Part shown: piece by piece, positions 33,556 to 42,274 of the stretch
Layout of the letters: every line of letters starts with the position of its first letter
Numbering within the stretch: the first letter of the stretch is position 1
DNA from: Clostridiales bacterium
Lineage (GTDB): Bacteria > Bacillota > Clostridia > Oscillospirales > Oscillospiraceae
Direction of reading: 5' to 3'
Length of the DNA stretch: 64,000 nt
NCBI GenBank assembly: GCA_022787565.1
Contig: JALFVN010000056.1
Coordinates: 1 to 64,000, forward strand
The notes under the pieces: generated by a model
What the model was told of the DNA's origin: nothing
The model's input: the letters and a program-made list of their open reading frames with translations, nothing else
The model's database searches: none
Position numbers and translations under genes: made by a program

Positions 33556-33670
33556 GTCACACACTTTTTCACTCCTTAAATTAAAAAATTGACCACAACC
33601 ACCGCAATGCGGCAGGGCGCCCCCGGGCTTCCTGCCGCAGCTTGTATTGAACGAGAAAGGAAAGAAACCT

Positions 33671-34567
33671 GTGAGTACATTTTTTCAGACGCTTATCGTC
33701 GGGCTGAGACTGGGCAGCATCTACGCGCTGATCGCGCTGGGCTATACCATGGTCTACGGCATTATCCGACTGATCAACTTCGCCCACGGCGATTTTATCA
33801 TGGTGGGCGGCTATACCATGATTTTTACCATCCCTCTGGCTCTCCGAATGGGTCTGCCTGCCTGGGCGGCAGTGCTGGCCGGCGTGGTGGTCTGCGTGCT
33901 GGTGGGCGTGGGCACGGAGCTGATCGCCTACCGCCCGGTACGAAAAACCGGTACCGCCATGACCGCGCTGATTACCGCCATTGCCATGAGCCTGTTTCTG
34001 GAAAACCTGGCCCAGGCCATCCCGGCCATCGGCCCTAACCCCAAGGTTTCCAGCCAGATTTTTGCCTCGGGCGGCATCAACATCGGCTCTGTCACCATGG
34101 AATACACCACCATCATCACTATCGTGATCAGCGCAGTGGTTATGGTCATTCTCTATGAGTTTACCCAGAAGACCCGGCTGGGCCGGGCCATGCGCTGCGT
34201 GTCCGAGGACAAGGCGGCGGCTACATTGATGGGCATCAATGTCAACCACACCATTTTGCTGACTTTTGCCATCGGCTCCGGCCTTGCGGCGGTGGCGGCG
34301 CTGATGTATATGGCGCAGTATCCCAAGGTGTACACCACAATGGGCTCTCTGCTGGGTCTGAAGGCCTTTGTCTCCGCCGTGCTGGGCGGCATCGGCATCA
34401 TCCCCGGCGCGGTGCTGGGCGGTGTGGTGATCGGTCTGGTGGAGTCTTTTACCACAAGCTATATCTCCTCCAGCATGGCCGATACGTTCGTGTTTTTGAT
34501 CCTGATCATTGTGCTGGTGATCAAGCCCGCCGGCATCATGGGAAAGAATGTGGGGGAAAAGGTATGA
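33671..34567 (+). CDS. livH: Branched-chain amino-acid ABC permease LivH
   Basis: 298 aa from the GTG at 33671 (VSTFFQTLIVGLRLGSIYAL), preceded by GAAAGGAAAG. It has eight to nine membrane helices and the LivH signatures GYTMVYGIIRLINFAHGD and RAMRCVSEDKAAATLMGI. It forms the channel with LivM. Its stop overlaps the livM start (ATGA). Confidence 0.95.
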   Translation: MSTFFQTLIVGLRLGSIYALIALGYTMVYGIIRLINFAHGDFIMVGGYTMIFTIPLALRMGLPAWAAVLAGVVVCVLVGVGTELIAYRPVRKTGTAMTALITAIAMSLFLENLAQAIPAIGPNPKVSSQIFASGGINIGSVTMEYTTIITIVISAVVMVILYEFTQKTRLGRAMRCVSEDKAAATLMGINVNHTILLTFAIGSGLAAVAALMYMAQYPKVYTTMGSLLGLKAFVSAVLGGIGIIPGAVLGGVVIGLVESFTTSYISSSMADTFVFLILIIVLVIKPAGIMGKNVGEKV

Positions 34568-35715
34568 AAAAGAACAAAACCGGCTTCGGCTATCTGCTGA
34601 ACACCATTGTCATCATCCTGCTTTTTACCGCTTTCCAGATTCTTACCGGCGTGTTCGGCGCTGAGGGACCGTTCAAGCTCGTGATCGTGCCCTGCCTGTG
34701 GCAGTGCTGCTATCTGATCATCCTGGCCGCCTCCCTGAACCTGGTGCTGGGGTTCCTTGGCCAGCTCTCCCTGGGACACTGCGGCTTTATGGCCATCGGC
34801 GCCTATACTGCGGCGCTGCTGAGCCTTGCCTGCGAACGGGCCGGCGTTTTTCAGGAAAAGGAGGGCGCAGTATTTATTCTGGTGCTCTTCGGCTGCATTC
34901 TTGCCGCCGGAATTCTGGCCGCGCTGGTGGGCCTGCTGGTTGGCGTCCCCGCTCTGCGGCTCAAGGGCGACTATCTGGCCATCATCACCCTTGGCTTCGG
35001 CATGATCATTGTCAATATCATCAACAACCTGCCCTTCTGCGGTCAGGACGGTCTTGGCCAGGGCTCCGCTGCCGCCTCCCTGTATAAAAACGGCCTGGGC
35101 TTCGGCAGCAAGGGCAAGGTCGCTTTCCTGTGGGTGGCGCTGCTGGTGACCATCGTCTGCATCGCGCTGATGTTCATGTTTATCCGCTCCAAGTATGGCA
35201 GAGCCATCAAGGCCATCCGGGATGACGAGATCGCTGCCTCCGCCTCCGGCATCAATACTGCCTATTATAAGGTATTCACCTTTGCTTACTCCGCCTTCTT
35301 CGCGGGGATTGCCGGGGCGCTTTACGCCTGCGCCAACGCCACGCTGTCCACCTCCTCCTTCGCCTTTACCAACGGCGGCATATTGAACTCCACCTTTGTG
35401 GTGGTCATGGTGGTGCTGGGCGGTATGGGCTCCATCACCGGCTCCGTGGTGGCGGCAGTGATCATGTTCCTGGTGAACTACCAGATCAAAAACGGCAGCT
35501 GGGTGTCTGCCCTGCCCGCCTCGATACAGGGCGTTTTCGAGTACCCCATGCTTGTTTACGCCATTGTGCTGATCGTGGTGATTTTGTTCCGTCCCAAGGG
35601 CATCTTCGGTACCTATGAATTCTCACTGATGAACCTGGGGAAGGACATGAAAGCCTCTCTTGCCAGAAAACGCGCGGAGAGGGCCGAACGAAAGGGGGCA
35701 AAGAGCCATGGCTGA
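34564..35715 (+). CDS. livM: Branched-chain amino-acid ABC permease LivM
   Basis: 383 aa, starting inside the livH stop. It shows LivM features: SLNLVLGFLGQLSLGHCGF, LRLKGDYLAIITLGFG and RAIKAIRDDEIAASASGI. The C-terminal tail is long, basic and Arg/Lys-rich (KASLARKRAERAERKG). It partners LivH. Confidence 0.95.
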   Translation: MKKNKTGFGYLLNTIVIILLFTAFQILTGVFGAEGPFKLVIVPCLWQCCYLIILAASLNLVLGFLGQLSLGHCGFMAIGAYTAALLSLACERAGVFQEKEGAVFILVLFGCILAAGILAALVGLLVGVPALRLKGDYLAIITLGFGMIIVNIINNLPFCGQDGLGQGSAAASLYKNGLGFGSKGKVAFLWVALLVTIVCIALMFMFIRSKYGRAIKAIRDDEIAASASGINTAYYKVFTFAYSAFFAGIAGALYACANATLSTSSFAFTNGGILNSTFVVVMVVLGGMGSITGSVVAAVIMFLVNYQIKNGSWVSALPASIQGVFEYPMLVYAIVLIVVILFRPKGIFGTYEFSLMNLGKDMKASLARKRAERAERKGAKSHG

Positions 35716-36484
35716 AACAGAGAGAGTCCCCGTACTGGAGACAAGAAAACTGGGCATCAGCTTCGGCGGTCTGAAAGCCGTCAACGACTTCAATATTAAA
35801 ATCTACCAGGGCGAGCTGGTGGGTCTGATCGGCCCCAACGGCGCGGGCAAAACCACGGTATTCAACCTGCTCACCGGCGTCTATGCGCCTACGGAGGGAA
35901 CCGTGCTGCTAAACGGCGTGCCCCTGAACGGAAAAAAGACCCACCAGTTCGTGGCGGCAGGCGTGGCCCGCACCTTCCAGAATATCCGCCTGTTCAAGCA
36001 GATGAGCGTGATCGACAATGTCAGGACCGCCTTTACCAAGGACATCAGATACAACCTTTTTGACGCCACCTTCCGCACCAAAAAGTTCTGGCAGACGGAG
36101 AAGGCTATCACGGAAAAAGCCATGGAACTGCTGGCCATCTGCCATCTGGAGGACAAGGCTGATGTGCTGGCTTCCAGTCTCCCTTACGGCCAGCAGAGAA
36201 AGCTGGAAATTGCAAGAGCCCTGGCAACCGACATGAAGCTGCTGCTTCTGGACGAGCCTGCGGCCGGTATGAACCCCACCGAGACGGCGGAGCTGCTGGA
36301 GTGCATCAACACCATCCGGGACCGCTTCGGTATCGCCATACTGCTCATCGAGCACGACATGTCCCTGGTGATGAACGTATGCGAGCGCATCCAGGTCATC
36401 GACTACGGCCAGACCATCGCCTCCGGCCTGCCGGCGGAGATCGCGGCCAACCCCAAGGTCATTGCCGCCTATCTTGGACAGTGA
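35708..36484 (+). CDS. livG: Branched-chain amino-acid ABC ATPase LivG
   Basis: 258 aa from the ATG at 35708, overlapping livM by 8 bp. Walker A is GPNGAGKTT (about residue 42), with the LivG-type long insertion between Walker A and the signature. The signature is LPYGQQRKLEIARAL, Walker B is LLLLDEPAAGMNP and the switch His is in IEHDM. It drives transport with LivF. Confidence 0.96.
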   Translation: MAETERVPVLETRKLGISFGGLKAVNDFNIKIYQGELVGLIGPNGAGKTTVFNLLTGVYAPTEGTVLLNGVPLNGKKTHQFVAAGVARTFQNIRLFKQMSVIDNVRTAFTKDIRYNLFDATFRTKKFWQTEKAITEKAMELLAICHLEDKADVLASSLPYGQQRKLEIARALATDMKLLLLDEPAAGMNPTETAELLECINTIRDRFGIAILLIEHDMSLVMNVCERIQVIDYGQTIASGLPAEIAANPKVIAAYLGQ

Positions 36485-36498
36485 GGAGGAAGAGACAG

Positions 36499-37203
36499 AT
36501 GCTTGAAATCAAAGATCTGAACGTGTTTTACGGCGCCATTCATGCCCTGAAAGGCATATCCCTTACCGTGGACGAGGGGGAACTGGTGTCCCTCATCGGC
36601 GCGAACGGCGCGGGCAAGACCACAACGCTGCACACCATTTCCGGCCTGCTCCCTGCCGCCTCCGGCTCCATCACCCTGGACGGCAAGGATCTGCAGAAGG
36701 TGGCCCCCAACAAGATCATCGGCATGGGTCTTGCCCATGTGCCTGAGGGACGGCATGTTTTCGCCCGCATGACTGTGGAAGAAAACCTGCGCATGGGCGC
36801 ATACATCATCAAAGACCAGAAAAAGATCGGTGAGAACCTGGAAAATGTGTATTCCCATTTTCCCCGGCTGAAGGAGCGCAGCCGCCAGCTGGCAGGCACC
36901 CTCTCCGGCGGCGAGCAGCAGATGCTGGCCACCGGCCGCGCCCTGATGACAAACCCCAGAATCGTACTGATGGATGAGCCGTCCATGGGCCTTTCCCCCC
37001 TGCTGGTCAAGGAGATATTCTCCATCATTCAGGAGCTGCACGAGAGCGGCATCACCATATTGCTGGTGGAGCAGAACGCAAAAATGGCCCTGGCCGTGGC
37101 CGACCGGGCCTATGTATTGGAAACCGGCAGCATCTCCATGTCGGGCAAAGCCGCGGAGCTTGCCGAGGATGACCGGGTGCGCAAGGCCTATCTGGGCGCA
37201 TAA
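36499..37203 (+). CDS. livF: Branched-chain amino-acid ABC ATPase LivF
   Basis: 234 aa from the ATG at 36499, after AGGAGGAAGAGAC. Walker A GANGAGKTT, signature LSGGEQQMLATGRAL, Walker B IVLMDEPSMGLSP. Together with LivG it forms the ATPase pair of the importer. Confidence 0.96.
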   Translation: MLEIKDLNVFYGAIHALKGISLTVDEGELVSLIGANGAGKTTTLHTISGLLPAASGSITLDGKDLQKVAPNKIIGMGLAHVPEGRHVFARMTVEENLRMGAYIIKDQKKIGENLENVYSHFPRLKERSRQLAGTLSGGEQQMLATGRALMTNPRIVLMDEPSMGLSPLLVKEIFSIIQELHESGITILLVEQNAKMALAVADRAYVLETGSISMSGKAAELAEDDRVRKAYLGA

Positions 37204-37216
37204 GGAGGAAACAGCT

Positions 37217-37843
37217 ATGGAAAAATTCGTGATCACCATTGCCAGAGAGACCGGCAGCGGCGGACTGAACATCACCCGCAAGCTGTCGGAGGCGCTGGGC
37301 GTGCCCTACTATGACAGAGATCTGCTGCGCAAGGCCTCAGAGGTCAGCGGCATCCACGAACGGCTTTTCGGCGCGGCCGATGAGCGGATCGGATTGAAAG
37401 AGATGCTCTCTGCCGCAGAGAAAGTATACACCGGGGAGGTCCTGCCCCCGGACAGCGATGACTTTACCTCCACAAGAAATCTGTTCAGCTTCCAGGCCAG
37501 AATCATCAAGGAACTGGCGGAGACGGAGAGCTGCATCATTCTGGGCCGCTGCGCAAACTATCTGCTTGCGGACAGAAAGGACGTCCTGCGGGTGTTCATC
37601 CACGCACCCCTGGAGGCCAGAGAGGAGCGGGTTGCCTCCTACTCCCTGGCCTGGAGCCCCCGGGAGGTCACCAAATACATCCGGGTGGAGGACAAGCGCC
37701 GGGCCTCCTATTACCGCTACTACACCGGCGAAGAGTGGCGGGACGCCGCCGGTTATGATCTGAGCCTGAATTCCGGCGAACTTGGCGAGGAGGGCTGCGT
37801 CCGGCGTATTCTGGACGTGCTGCCCCGGTTCCTCGGCAAATAA
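37217..37843 (+). CDS. Cytidylate-kinase-like protein
   Basis: 208 aa, starting 14 bp after livF with a TAAGGAGG ribosome site. It belongs to the cytidylate-kinase-like family (PF13189): ITIARETGSGGLNITRKLSEALG resembles the P-loop region, but the usual Lys of GxGK is absent (GSGGLNI). YYDRDLL and LGRCANYLL follow the family pattern. Such proteins occur after many transporter genes in Clostridia. The substrate is unknown and nucleotide phosphorylation is unproven. Confidence 0.85.
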   Translation: MEKFVITIARETGSGGLNITRKLSEALGVPYYDRDLLRKASEVSGIHERLFGAADERIGLKEMLSAAEKVYTGEVLPPDSDDFTSTRNLFSFQARIIKELAETESCIILGRCANYLLADRKDVLRVFIHAPLEAREERVASYSLAWSPREVTKYIRVEDKRRASYYRYYTGEEWRDAAGYDLSLNSGELGEEGCVRRILDVLPRFLGK

Positions 37844-37890
37844 AGCGAAGGGCGGCTTTTTCTGATTCGGATATTCCCCCCGGTTAACCC

Positions 37891-37914
37891 AATATTAATT
37901 TTTTTCTTAATATT
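37891..37914. repeat. AT-rich palindrome upstream of the heptad-repeat protein
   Basis: AATATTAA (37891-37898) and TTAATATT (37907-37914) flank an 8-nt T-rich centre, about 50 nt before the GTG at 37961. It may be a terminator for the liv operon (T-rich) or a binding site for the next gene. Confidence 0.4.
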
Positions 37915-37960
37915 TGCTGTTATACCGGAGTACACATATATTGACAGAGGGGGATCTGCC

Positions 37961-39523
37961 GTGAAAAACATTCTCATCCGCGTATTCAGCGGGGTGCTTG
38001 CTCTGGTATGCCTGATATGTCTGGTGATCGGAGCGGTCAACATCAAGGATATTCTGGACTGTAAGGACGTATGGGAGAAGATCAGGAAGGACGCACTGGA
38101 GAGCTTTGAAATGCTGGAGGACGGCATAGCGCAGCTCAAGGAGAACGAGGAAGCCTACACCGAGGGCGTGAGCGCCTATGAAGAGGGGCTGGAAAGCTAC
38201 GAGGCAGGGCAGAATAAGCTGGCAGCCGGCGGGGCGGCTTTATCCTCCGGCCAGGCGGCATACGACGCCAATGCAGCAAAGCTTGCCGAAGCCCACAAGC
38301 AGTATGAGGAAGGGCAGCGTACCCTGGAACAGGGCAAGGCAGAGCTTGCCCAGGGAAAAGCGGAGCTGGAGCAGGGCAAGGCTGCGGTGGAAGCGGGAAA
38401 AGCCCAGCTTGAGGCAAACCGGGAAGCCTATGAAGAGGGAAAAGCACAGCTTGAACGGGTGGCGCCCATCTACTATGCAGCGAAACCTTATTACGACGCA
38501 TGTATGGCCCTCAAGGCCGAGTACGATCAGGCGGTCGCTGACGGAGATATGGTAAAAGCGGCTATTCTGCAGGAACAGGTGATCGAGCAGCAGATGATCC
38601 TGAACGCCACCTTGGGCGGCTATTCCATCAACACGATCATCACCGAGTACGAGGCCGGTCAGGCCAAAATCGCCGAATATGAGGCGGCCCAGGCCAAGGT
38701 GGCTGCCGGCGAGAAAGCCATTGCCGAAGCGGAGCAGAAAATTGCCGAGGGAGAAAAGAATATCGCTGAAGGCGAGGCAAAGCTTGCCGCCTCCAAGGCC
38801 GTTCTGGACGAGAACGACCGGAAGCTGGCCGAGGCAAAATCGGAGCTGGATAAAGGCTATGCAAATTACGCCGCAGGAAAGGCCCAGCTGGAAAACGGCG
38901 CGGCCGATCTTGCCGAGGGGCTGAAGCAGCTGGAGGTATATGAAGGCGGCCAGCAGCAGGTGGCCCAGGGACTTGACCTGGTCATTGCCACGGAGACCTA
39001 CTATAATAAAAAAGGAGACGCGCTGGTGGAGAGCATCGCGGACCGACTGGGGCCCAACTTCTCCTACTGGAAGACCGATGCAAACGGTTATCCGCTTATC
39101 CTTAACGATGAACAGGTGCTTGACCTTGAAAAGGCCCTTCGGGTTTGCCGGGCCGGCCGGGACTTTGTGGACGACACCACTGAGGCGGTGACCGGGGAAC
39201 TTACTGCCCGCATCATCCATACCGCCGCCCTGCTGCTTTCCTCGTTAGTGGGGCTTGCTGCCGGTATCGTCGGGCTGTTTGCCCGGACGCTGGGTTCGGC
39301 TGTTGCTTCCACTGTATGCGCGGGCCTCGGGATCATCGGCCTTGCTGCCGGCTTCATTCTGGGCGGCTTTGAATGCCCCCTGTCCCGCATCGCCGGAGCC
39401 TCTGCGCCGGGGATTATCTGCGGCATGCTGATCACCCTGACCTGCGCCGCGGCGGCTCATACGGTCATCGGCTATATCTGCGCGGCGAAGAAAACCCCTG
39501 CAGCGACAGCCGCGGCAACCTGA
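37961..39523 (+). CDS. Membrane protein with long Gly/Leu heptad coiled-coil region
   Basis: 520 aa with a GTG start behind GAGGGGGATC. It has an N-terminal membrane helix (residues ~5-27) and an extracytoplasmic helical region of ~330 residues built from heptads such as YEEGLESYEAGQNKL and AEGEKNIAEGEAKLA. A short globular part is followed by three C-terminal membrane helices (LLLSSLVGLAAGIVGLFA, VCAGLGIIGLAAGFILG, GIICGMLITLTCAAAAH). The xxGxxxL heptads are like those in YhgE/Pip and ESX-related membrane proteins. A role in envelope scaffolding is plausible but unproven. The repeats are near-identical at DNA level in places. Confidence 0.82.
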   Translation: MKNILIRVFSGVLALVCLICLVIGAVNIKDILDCKDVWEKIRKDALESFEMLEDGIAQLKENEEAYTEGVSAYEEGLESYEAGQNKLAAGGAALSSGQAAYDANAAKLAEAHKQYEEGQRTLEQGKAELAQGKAELEQGKAAVEAGKAQLEANREAYEEGKAQLERVAPIYYAAKPYYDACMALKAEYDQAVADGDMVKAAILQEQVIEQQMILNATLGGYSINTIITEYEAGQAKIAEYEAAQAKVAAGEKAIAEAEQKIAEGEKNIAEGEAKLAASKAVLDENDRKLAEAKSELDKGYANYAAGKAQLENGAADLAEGLKQLEVYEGGQQQVAQGLDLVIATETYYNKKGDALVESIADRLGPNFSYWKTDANGYPLILNDEQVLDLEKALRVCRAGRDFVDDTTEAVTGELTARIIHTAALLLSSLVGLAAGIVGLFARTLGSAVASTVCAGLGIIGLAAGFILGGFECPLSRIAGASAPGIICGMLITLTCAAAAHTVIGYICAAKKTPAATAAAT

Positions 39524-39534
39524 AAACCAGATAA

Positions 39535-39575
39535 ACGCAAAACTACCCGGACGAAGATCCGGGTAGTTTTTGCGT
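39535..39575. terminator. Bidirectional terminator
   Basis: CGCAAAACTACCCGG pairs with CCGGGTAGTTTTTGCG around a 7-nt loop. It has A- and T-runs on both sides, between convergent genes. Confidence 0.85.
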
Positions 39576-39586
39576 CTGGGCAGATG

Positions 39587-40057
39587 TCAGAGCTCTTTGA
39601 TCTCGCAGATGACGCCGCCGTTATCGAATACTGTTACCAGCGCCCAGGTCAGCCTGCGGCCCTTCCCGGCGGTGCCGGGATTTAAAAGCTGTACGCCGCC
39701 CACCTCCTCATAGACCGCGCGGTGGGTATGACCGTACATGGCAATCTTTGCTCCGGCCTCCTGCGCGGCATAGACCAGGGGAGACATGTCGTAGCCGTCG
39801 GCCCCCAAAGTGTGACCATGGCAGATCAGGGCCTTCACCGGACCAAGCTGCACCGTGTCCACCAGCGGGGCAGAGGGAAACATGTCGCAGTTGCCGCATA
39901 CGTTGAAAAGGGGAATATCGGGGAATTCCCGTTTCAGCGCCTCCGTATCCCGCTCGTAGTCTCCCAGATGGATGACAGCGTCGGGACGGCAGCGGCGAAC
40001 CGCCTCAAGCATGAGGGCGGTGTTGGAATGGGTGTCGGAAAAAACGGCAGCTTTCAT
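39587..40057 (-). CDS. YfcE/MJ0936-type metallophosphoesterase
   Basis: 156 aa of the small calcineurin-like phosphoesterase family: D8 and H10 (FSDTHSN), D33 (HLGDYE), N56/D58 (CGNCDM), GHT and GHTHRAVYEE. It hydrolyses phosphodiesters in vitro in characterised relatives. It is a single gene, divergent from a small-protein cluster. Confidence 0.9.
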   Translation of the reverse strand: MKAAVFSDTHSNTALMLEAVRRCRPDAVIHLGDYERDTEALKREFPDIPLFNVCGNCDMFPSAPLVDTVQLGPVKALICHGHTLGADGYDMSPLVYAAQEAGAKIAMYGHTHRAVYEEVGGVQLLNPGTAGKGRRLTWALVTVFDNGGVICEIKEL

Positions 40058-40127
40058 TTTTCTTCTCCTGAGGTATCATTATTTTGACTCCTGAATATAC
40101 TGGAATGAACAGGAGTGTGGTAAGACG

Positions 40128-40367
40128 ATGCAGAATTTTGAAACCCTGAGCCGTGAGCTGGAACGCCGGGGCAAGACAGAGGAGATCAAAAAGATCGCCC
40201 AGTCTCCAGACGGACAGCGCATCAGCAGTATGCTCGACCCCCAGGCCATGGAAAAAGCGGCGCGGGGTGGCGATGCGGAGGGACTGAAAAACATGCTGGG
40301 CAAGATTCTGGAGACCCCGGAGGGCAGGAGACTTGCCGAGAGCGTAAGAAAAATGATGGAAGACTGA
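40128..40367 (+). CDS. Small acidic-basic helical protein 1 of a three-gene cluster
   Basis: 79 aa, charged, mostly helical (ETLSRELERRGKTEEIKKIA), no hydrophobic segment. The region LKNMLGKILETPEGRRLAESV resembles short amphipathic helices of the next protein, suggesting that the two are related or interact. The start at 40128 follows GTGGTAAGACG, a weak site. The family is unknown. Confidence 0.65.
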   Translation: MQNFETLSRELERRGKTEEIKKIAQSPDGQRISSMLDPQAMEKAARGGDAEGLKNMLGKILETPEGRRLAESVRKMMED

Positions 40368-40383
40368 AAAGAGGTGAGCCGCC

Positions 40384-40785
40384 GTGAGCGAATTTGAGGA
40401 CAGGATAAACAGCGTACTTAACGACCCGGAGCAAATGGATAAAATAGCGAACCTGGCCAAGTCGCTTATGGGCGGCGACGGGCAGAAGACTGCTCCCGGC
40501 GACGGCGGCATGATGGGAAAGCTTGGGGAACTGGCAAAGAGTCTTGCCGGCGGAGATTCCACCGGCAGAGACGGCCCGGAGATAGACCCCGCAATGCTGG
40601 GGAAGATCGGCCGGCTGATGAACGCCGGAAATGCCCGAAGCAGTAATGAACGGGCACTGTTGGAGGCCATGAAGCCCTATCTGACGGAAAAACGGCGGCA
40701 AAAGATGGACCGGGCGCTGCAGCTGGCAAGGCTTGCCCGGATCGCTCGTATTGCCATGGGAGAAATGGGGGAGGGAGATGTATAA
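40384..40785 (+). CDS. Small protein 2 of the cluster (Gly-rich linker, basic C-terminus)
   Basis: 133 aa from a GTG at 40384, with AAAGAGGTGAGCC upstream. It has an N-terminal helix (DRINSVLNDPEQMDKIANLAKSL), a flexible Gly/Asp-rich centre and a C-terminal amphipathic basic helix (RQKMDRALQLARLARIARIA). It follows small protein 1 by 16 bp. The pattern is frequent in Clostridia but has no function known to me. Confidence 0.7.
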   Translation: MSEFEDRINSVLNDPEQMDKIANLAKSLMGGDGQKTAPGDGGMMGKLGELAKSLAGGDSTGRDGPEIDPAMLGKIGRLMNAGNARSSNERALLEAMKPYLTEKRRQKMDRALQLARLARIARIAMGEMGEGDV

Positions 40786-41095
40786 CCGCTATCAGGGCAA
40801 CTCCGGAAAGGTGGTGCGGGTAGAGGAACGGCGGGAAAACAACCGCCCGGTACGGGAGTACAGCCAGTTCCCGGCCCCGGCGCCTGTTCCTGCCCCGGCA
40901 AAAGGGCAGATGAACCGGCAGACCGGGCGGCAGAGTATGCCGGATCCCTTTTCGTCCATCGGCTCCCTGCTGCAAAACAGCCTGGGTGGACTGGAGACGG
41001 ACGATATCATTCTCCTGCTGGTCCTCTACCTGATGTACCGGGAGAGCGGGGACAGCGAGCTGCTGATCATCATGGGCGCCATGTTCCTGCTGTAA
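40778..41095 (+). CDS. Small protein 3 of the cluster (C-terminal membrane-active helix)
   Basis: 105 aa from the ATG at 40778 (MYNRYQGNSGKVVRVEE), overlapping the previous gene by 8 bp, with GGGGGAGGGAG upstream. The N-terminal half is Pro/Arg-rich and disordered. The C-terminus (IILLLVLYLMYRESGDSELLIIMGAMFLL) has two short hydrophobic stretches. Coupling of the three genes suggests one complex at the membrane. Confidence 0.7.
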   Translation: MYNRYQGNSGKVVRVEERRENNRPVREYSQFPAPAPVPAPAKGQMNRQTGRQSMPDPFSSIGSLLQNSLGGLETDDIILLLVLYLMYRESGDSELLIIMGAMFLL

Positions 41096-41113
41096 GGGCA
41101 TGTACGGGGGAGT

Positions 41114-42100
41114 TCAGCTGCGTTCTGCCAGAGCGTAGATGAATTTCCCCTCTGCGTTTTCCCGCTGATCGATCAGACCGGCATCCATCAGGTGATCCAG
41201 ATGGGCAAGCCCCTCGCCCATGGCGAACCATTTCTGGTTGTCGGGAAATGTGCTCCAGCTTCCGGCATTGACGCGCCAGGCCATGTGGCCGGATACCTCG
41301 TATCCGGTCAGCTCCGGGTAGTCGTGAACGATCTGCAGTGCCTCGTTCAGCCGCGCGGTGTGGTGGGCAATGATCTCGTCGATACGGCTGTGCAGATCCA
41401 GAGCGCCGTATCTGCGGTGTCCGGGAAGGACAAGCTCCGGACGGCAGGCCCGGATCTTTTCCAGACTGGTCAGGTAGATGCACAGAATATCCCGGCGCTC
41501 ACAGCGGCAGGTGATATTGGGCGTGATATCGAACAGCACATGGTCCCCGGAAAAGAGGATGCGGTTTTCCTCGTCGTAAAGGCACATATGTCCCATGGAG
41601 TGGCCGGGGGTGTGGATACATTTCAGCCGGTGTCCGCCGTAGCACAGGATTTCCCCGTCCTCCACCAGACGGGCGGGCACAAAGTCTGTTGGCATATAGC
41701 GCATGGAGGGATTATCGTAAAAGGTGCTGACGATGCTGTCGGGCATACCCTCGTGACCGAAGCGGTTTGGCACTCTGGGCCAGACGCTGCGGTCAAACTC
41801 TACCAGCTCAATACGGCCCAGAATGATGGGAAAGCCCATGTCATACAGCGCCCCCACATTGCCGGAGTGGTCGGAATGAAAGTGGGTGATGAAAACGTCT
41901 GTATTCTCCGGCCGAAGATCCAGACTTTTCATGCCCGCCAGCAGCATGTTCAGGCAATCCTTGCGGTTGAAGCCGGTGTCGATCAGCAGGTTCCGCCCGC
42001 CGTCCGTGGCCCTGATCACATAGCAGTTGACGTATTGCAGGGGGTTGCGGGGCAGCTTGACGGGAAAGGTATAGATATTATCGGTGATATTTACGCTCAT
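41114..42100 (-). CDS. MBL-fold metallo-hydrolase
   Basis: 328 aa from the ATG at 42100, after TTGAGGAAGAAC. The binuclear zinc motif is HFHSDHSG (about residue 76), with further ligands in HTPGHSMGHMC, SGDHVLFD and LPGHR. The C-terminal ~80 residues form a helical domain typical of the glyoxalase-II-like LACTB2/YobT group. The substrate is unknown, probably a thioester or a phosphodiester. Confidence 0.9.
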   Translation of the reverse strand: MSVNITDNIYTFPVKLPRNPLQYVNCYVIRATDGGRNLLIDTGFNRKDCLNMLLAGMKSLDLRPENTDVFITHFHSDHSGNVGALYDMGFPIILGRIELVEFDRSVWPRVPNRFGHEGMPDSIVSTFYDNPSMRYMPTDFVPARLVEDGEILCYGGHRLKCIHTPGHSMGHMCLYDEENRILFSGDHVLFDITPNITCRCERRDILCIYLTSLEKIRACRPELVLPGHRRYGALDLHSRIDEIIAHHTARLNEALQIVHDYPELTGYEVSGHMAWRVNAGSWSTFPDNQKWFAMGEGLAHLDHLMDAGLIDQRENAEGKFIYALAERS

Positions 42101-42134
42101 GTTCTTCCTCAATTTTCTCGTTTTTATTTTACCA

Positions 42135-42162
42135 ATCATACCACAACCGCAAAATTCGTCAA
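42135..42162 (-). promoter_or_regulatory. Promoter of the MBL hydrolase
   Basis: On the minus strand TTGACG (42162-42157), a 16-nt spacer and TATGAT (42140-42135). Confidence 0.75.
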
Positions 42163-42213
42163 CACGATTTTTGCCTGTTTTTCTTGCAAAACCCGGAAAA
42201 AGAGAAATACAGG

Positions 42214-42242
42214 TTGCTTTTTGCGCGCCTTTAGCGTAGAAT
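42214..42242 (+). promoter_or_regulatory. Promoter of the second MATE gene
   Basis: TTGCTT (42214-42219), a 17-nt spacer and TAGAAT (42237-42242), with a short leader to 42275. Confidence 0.55.
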
Positions 42243-42274
42243 AGGCCCGCTGACTGCTATTTGCGAGGTGTATA

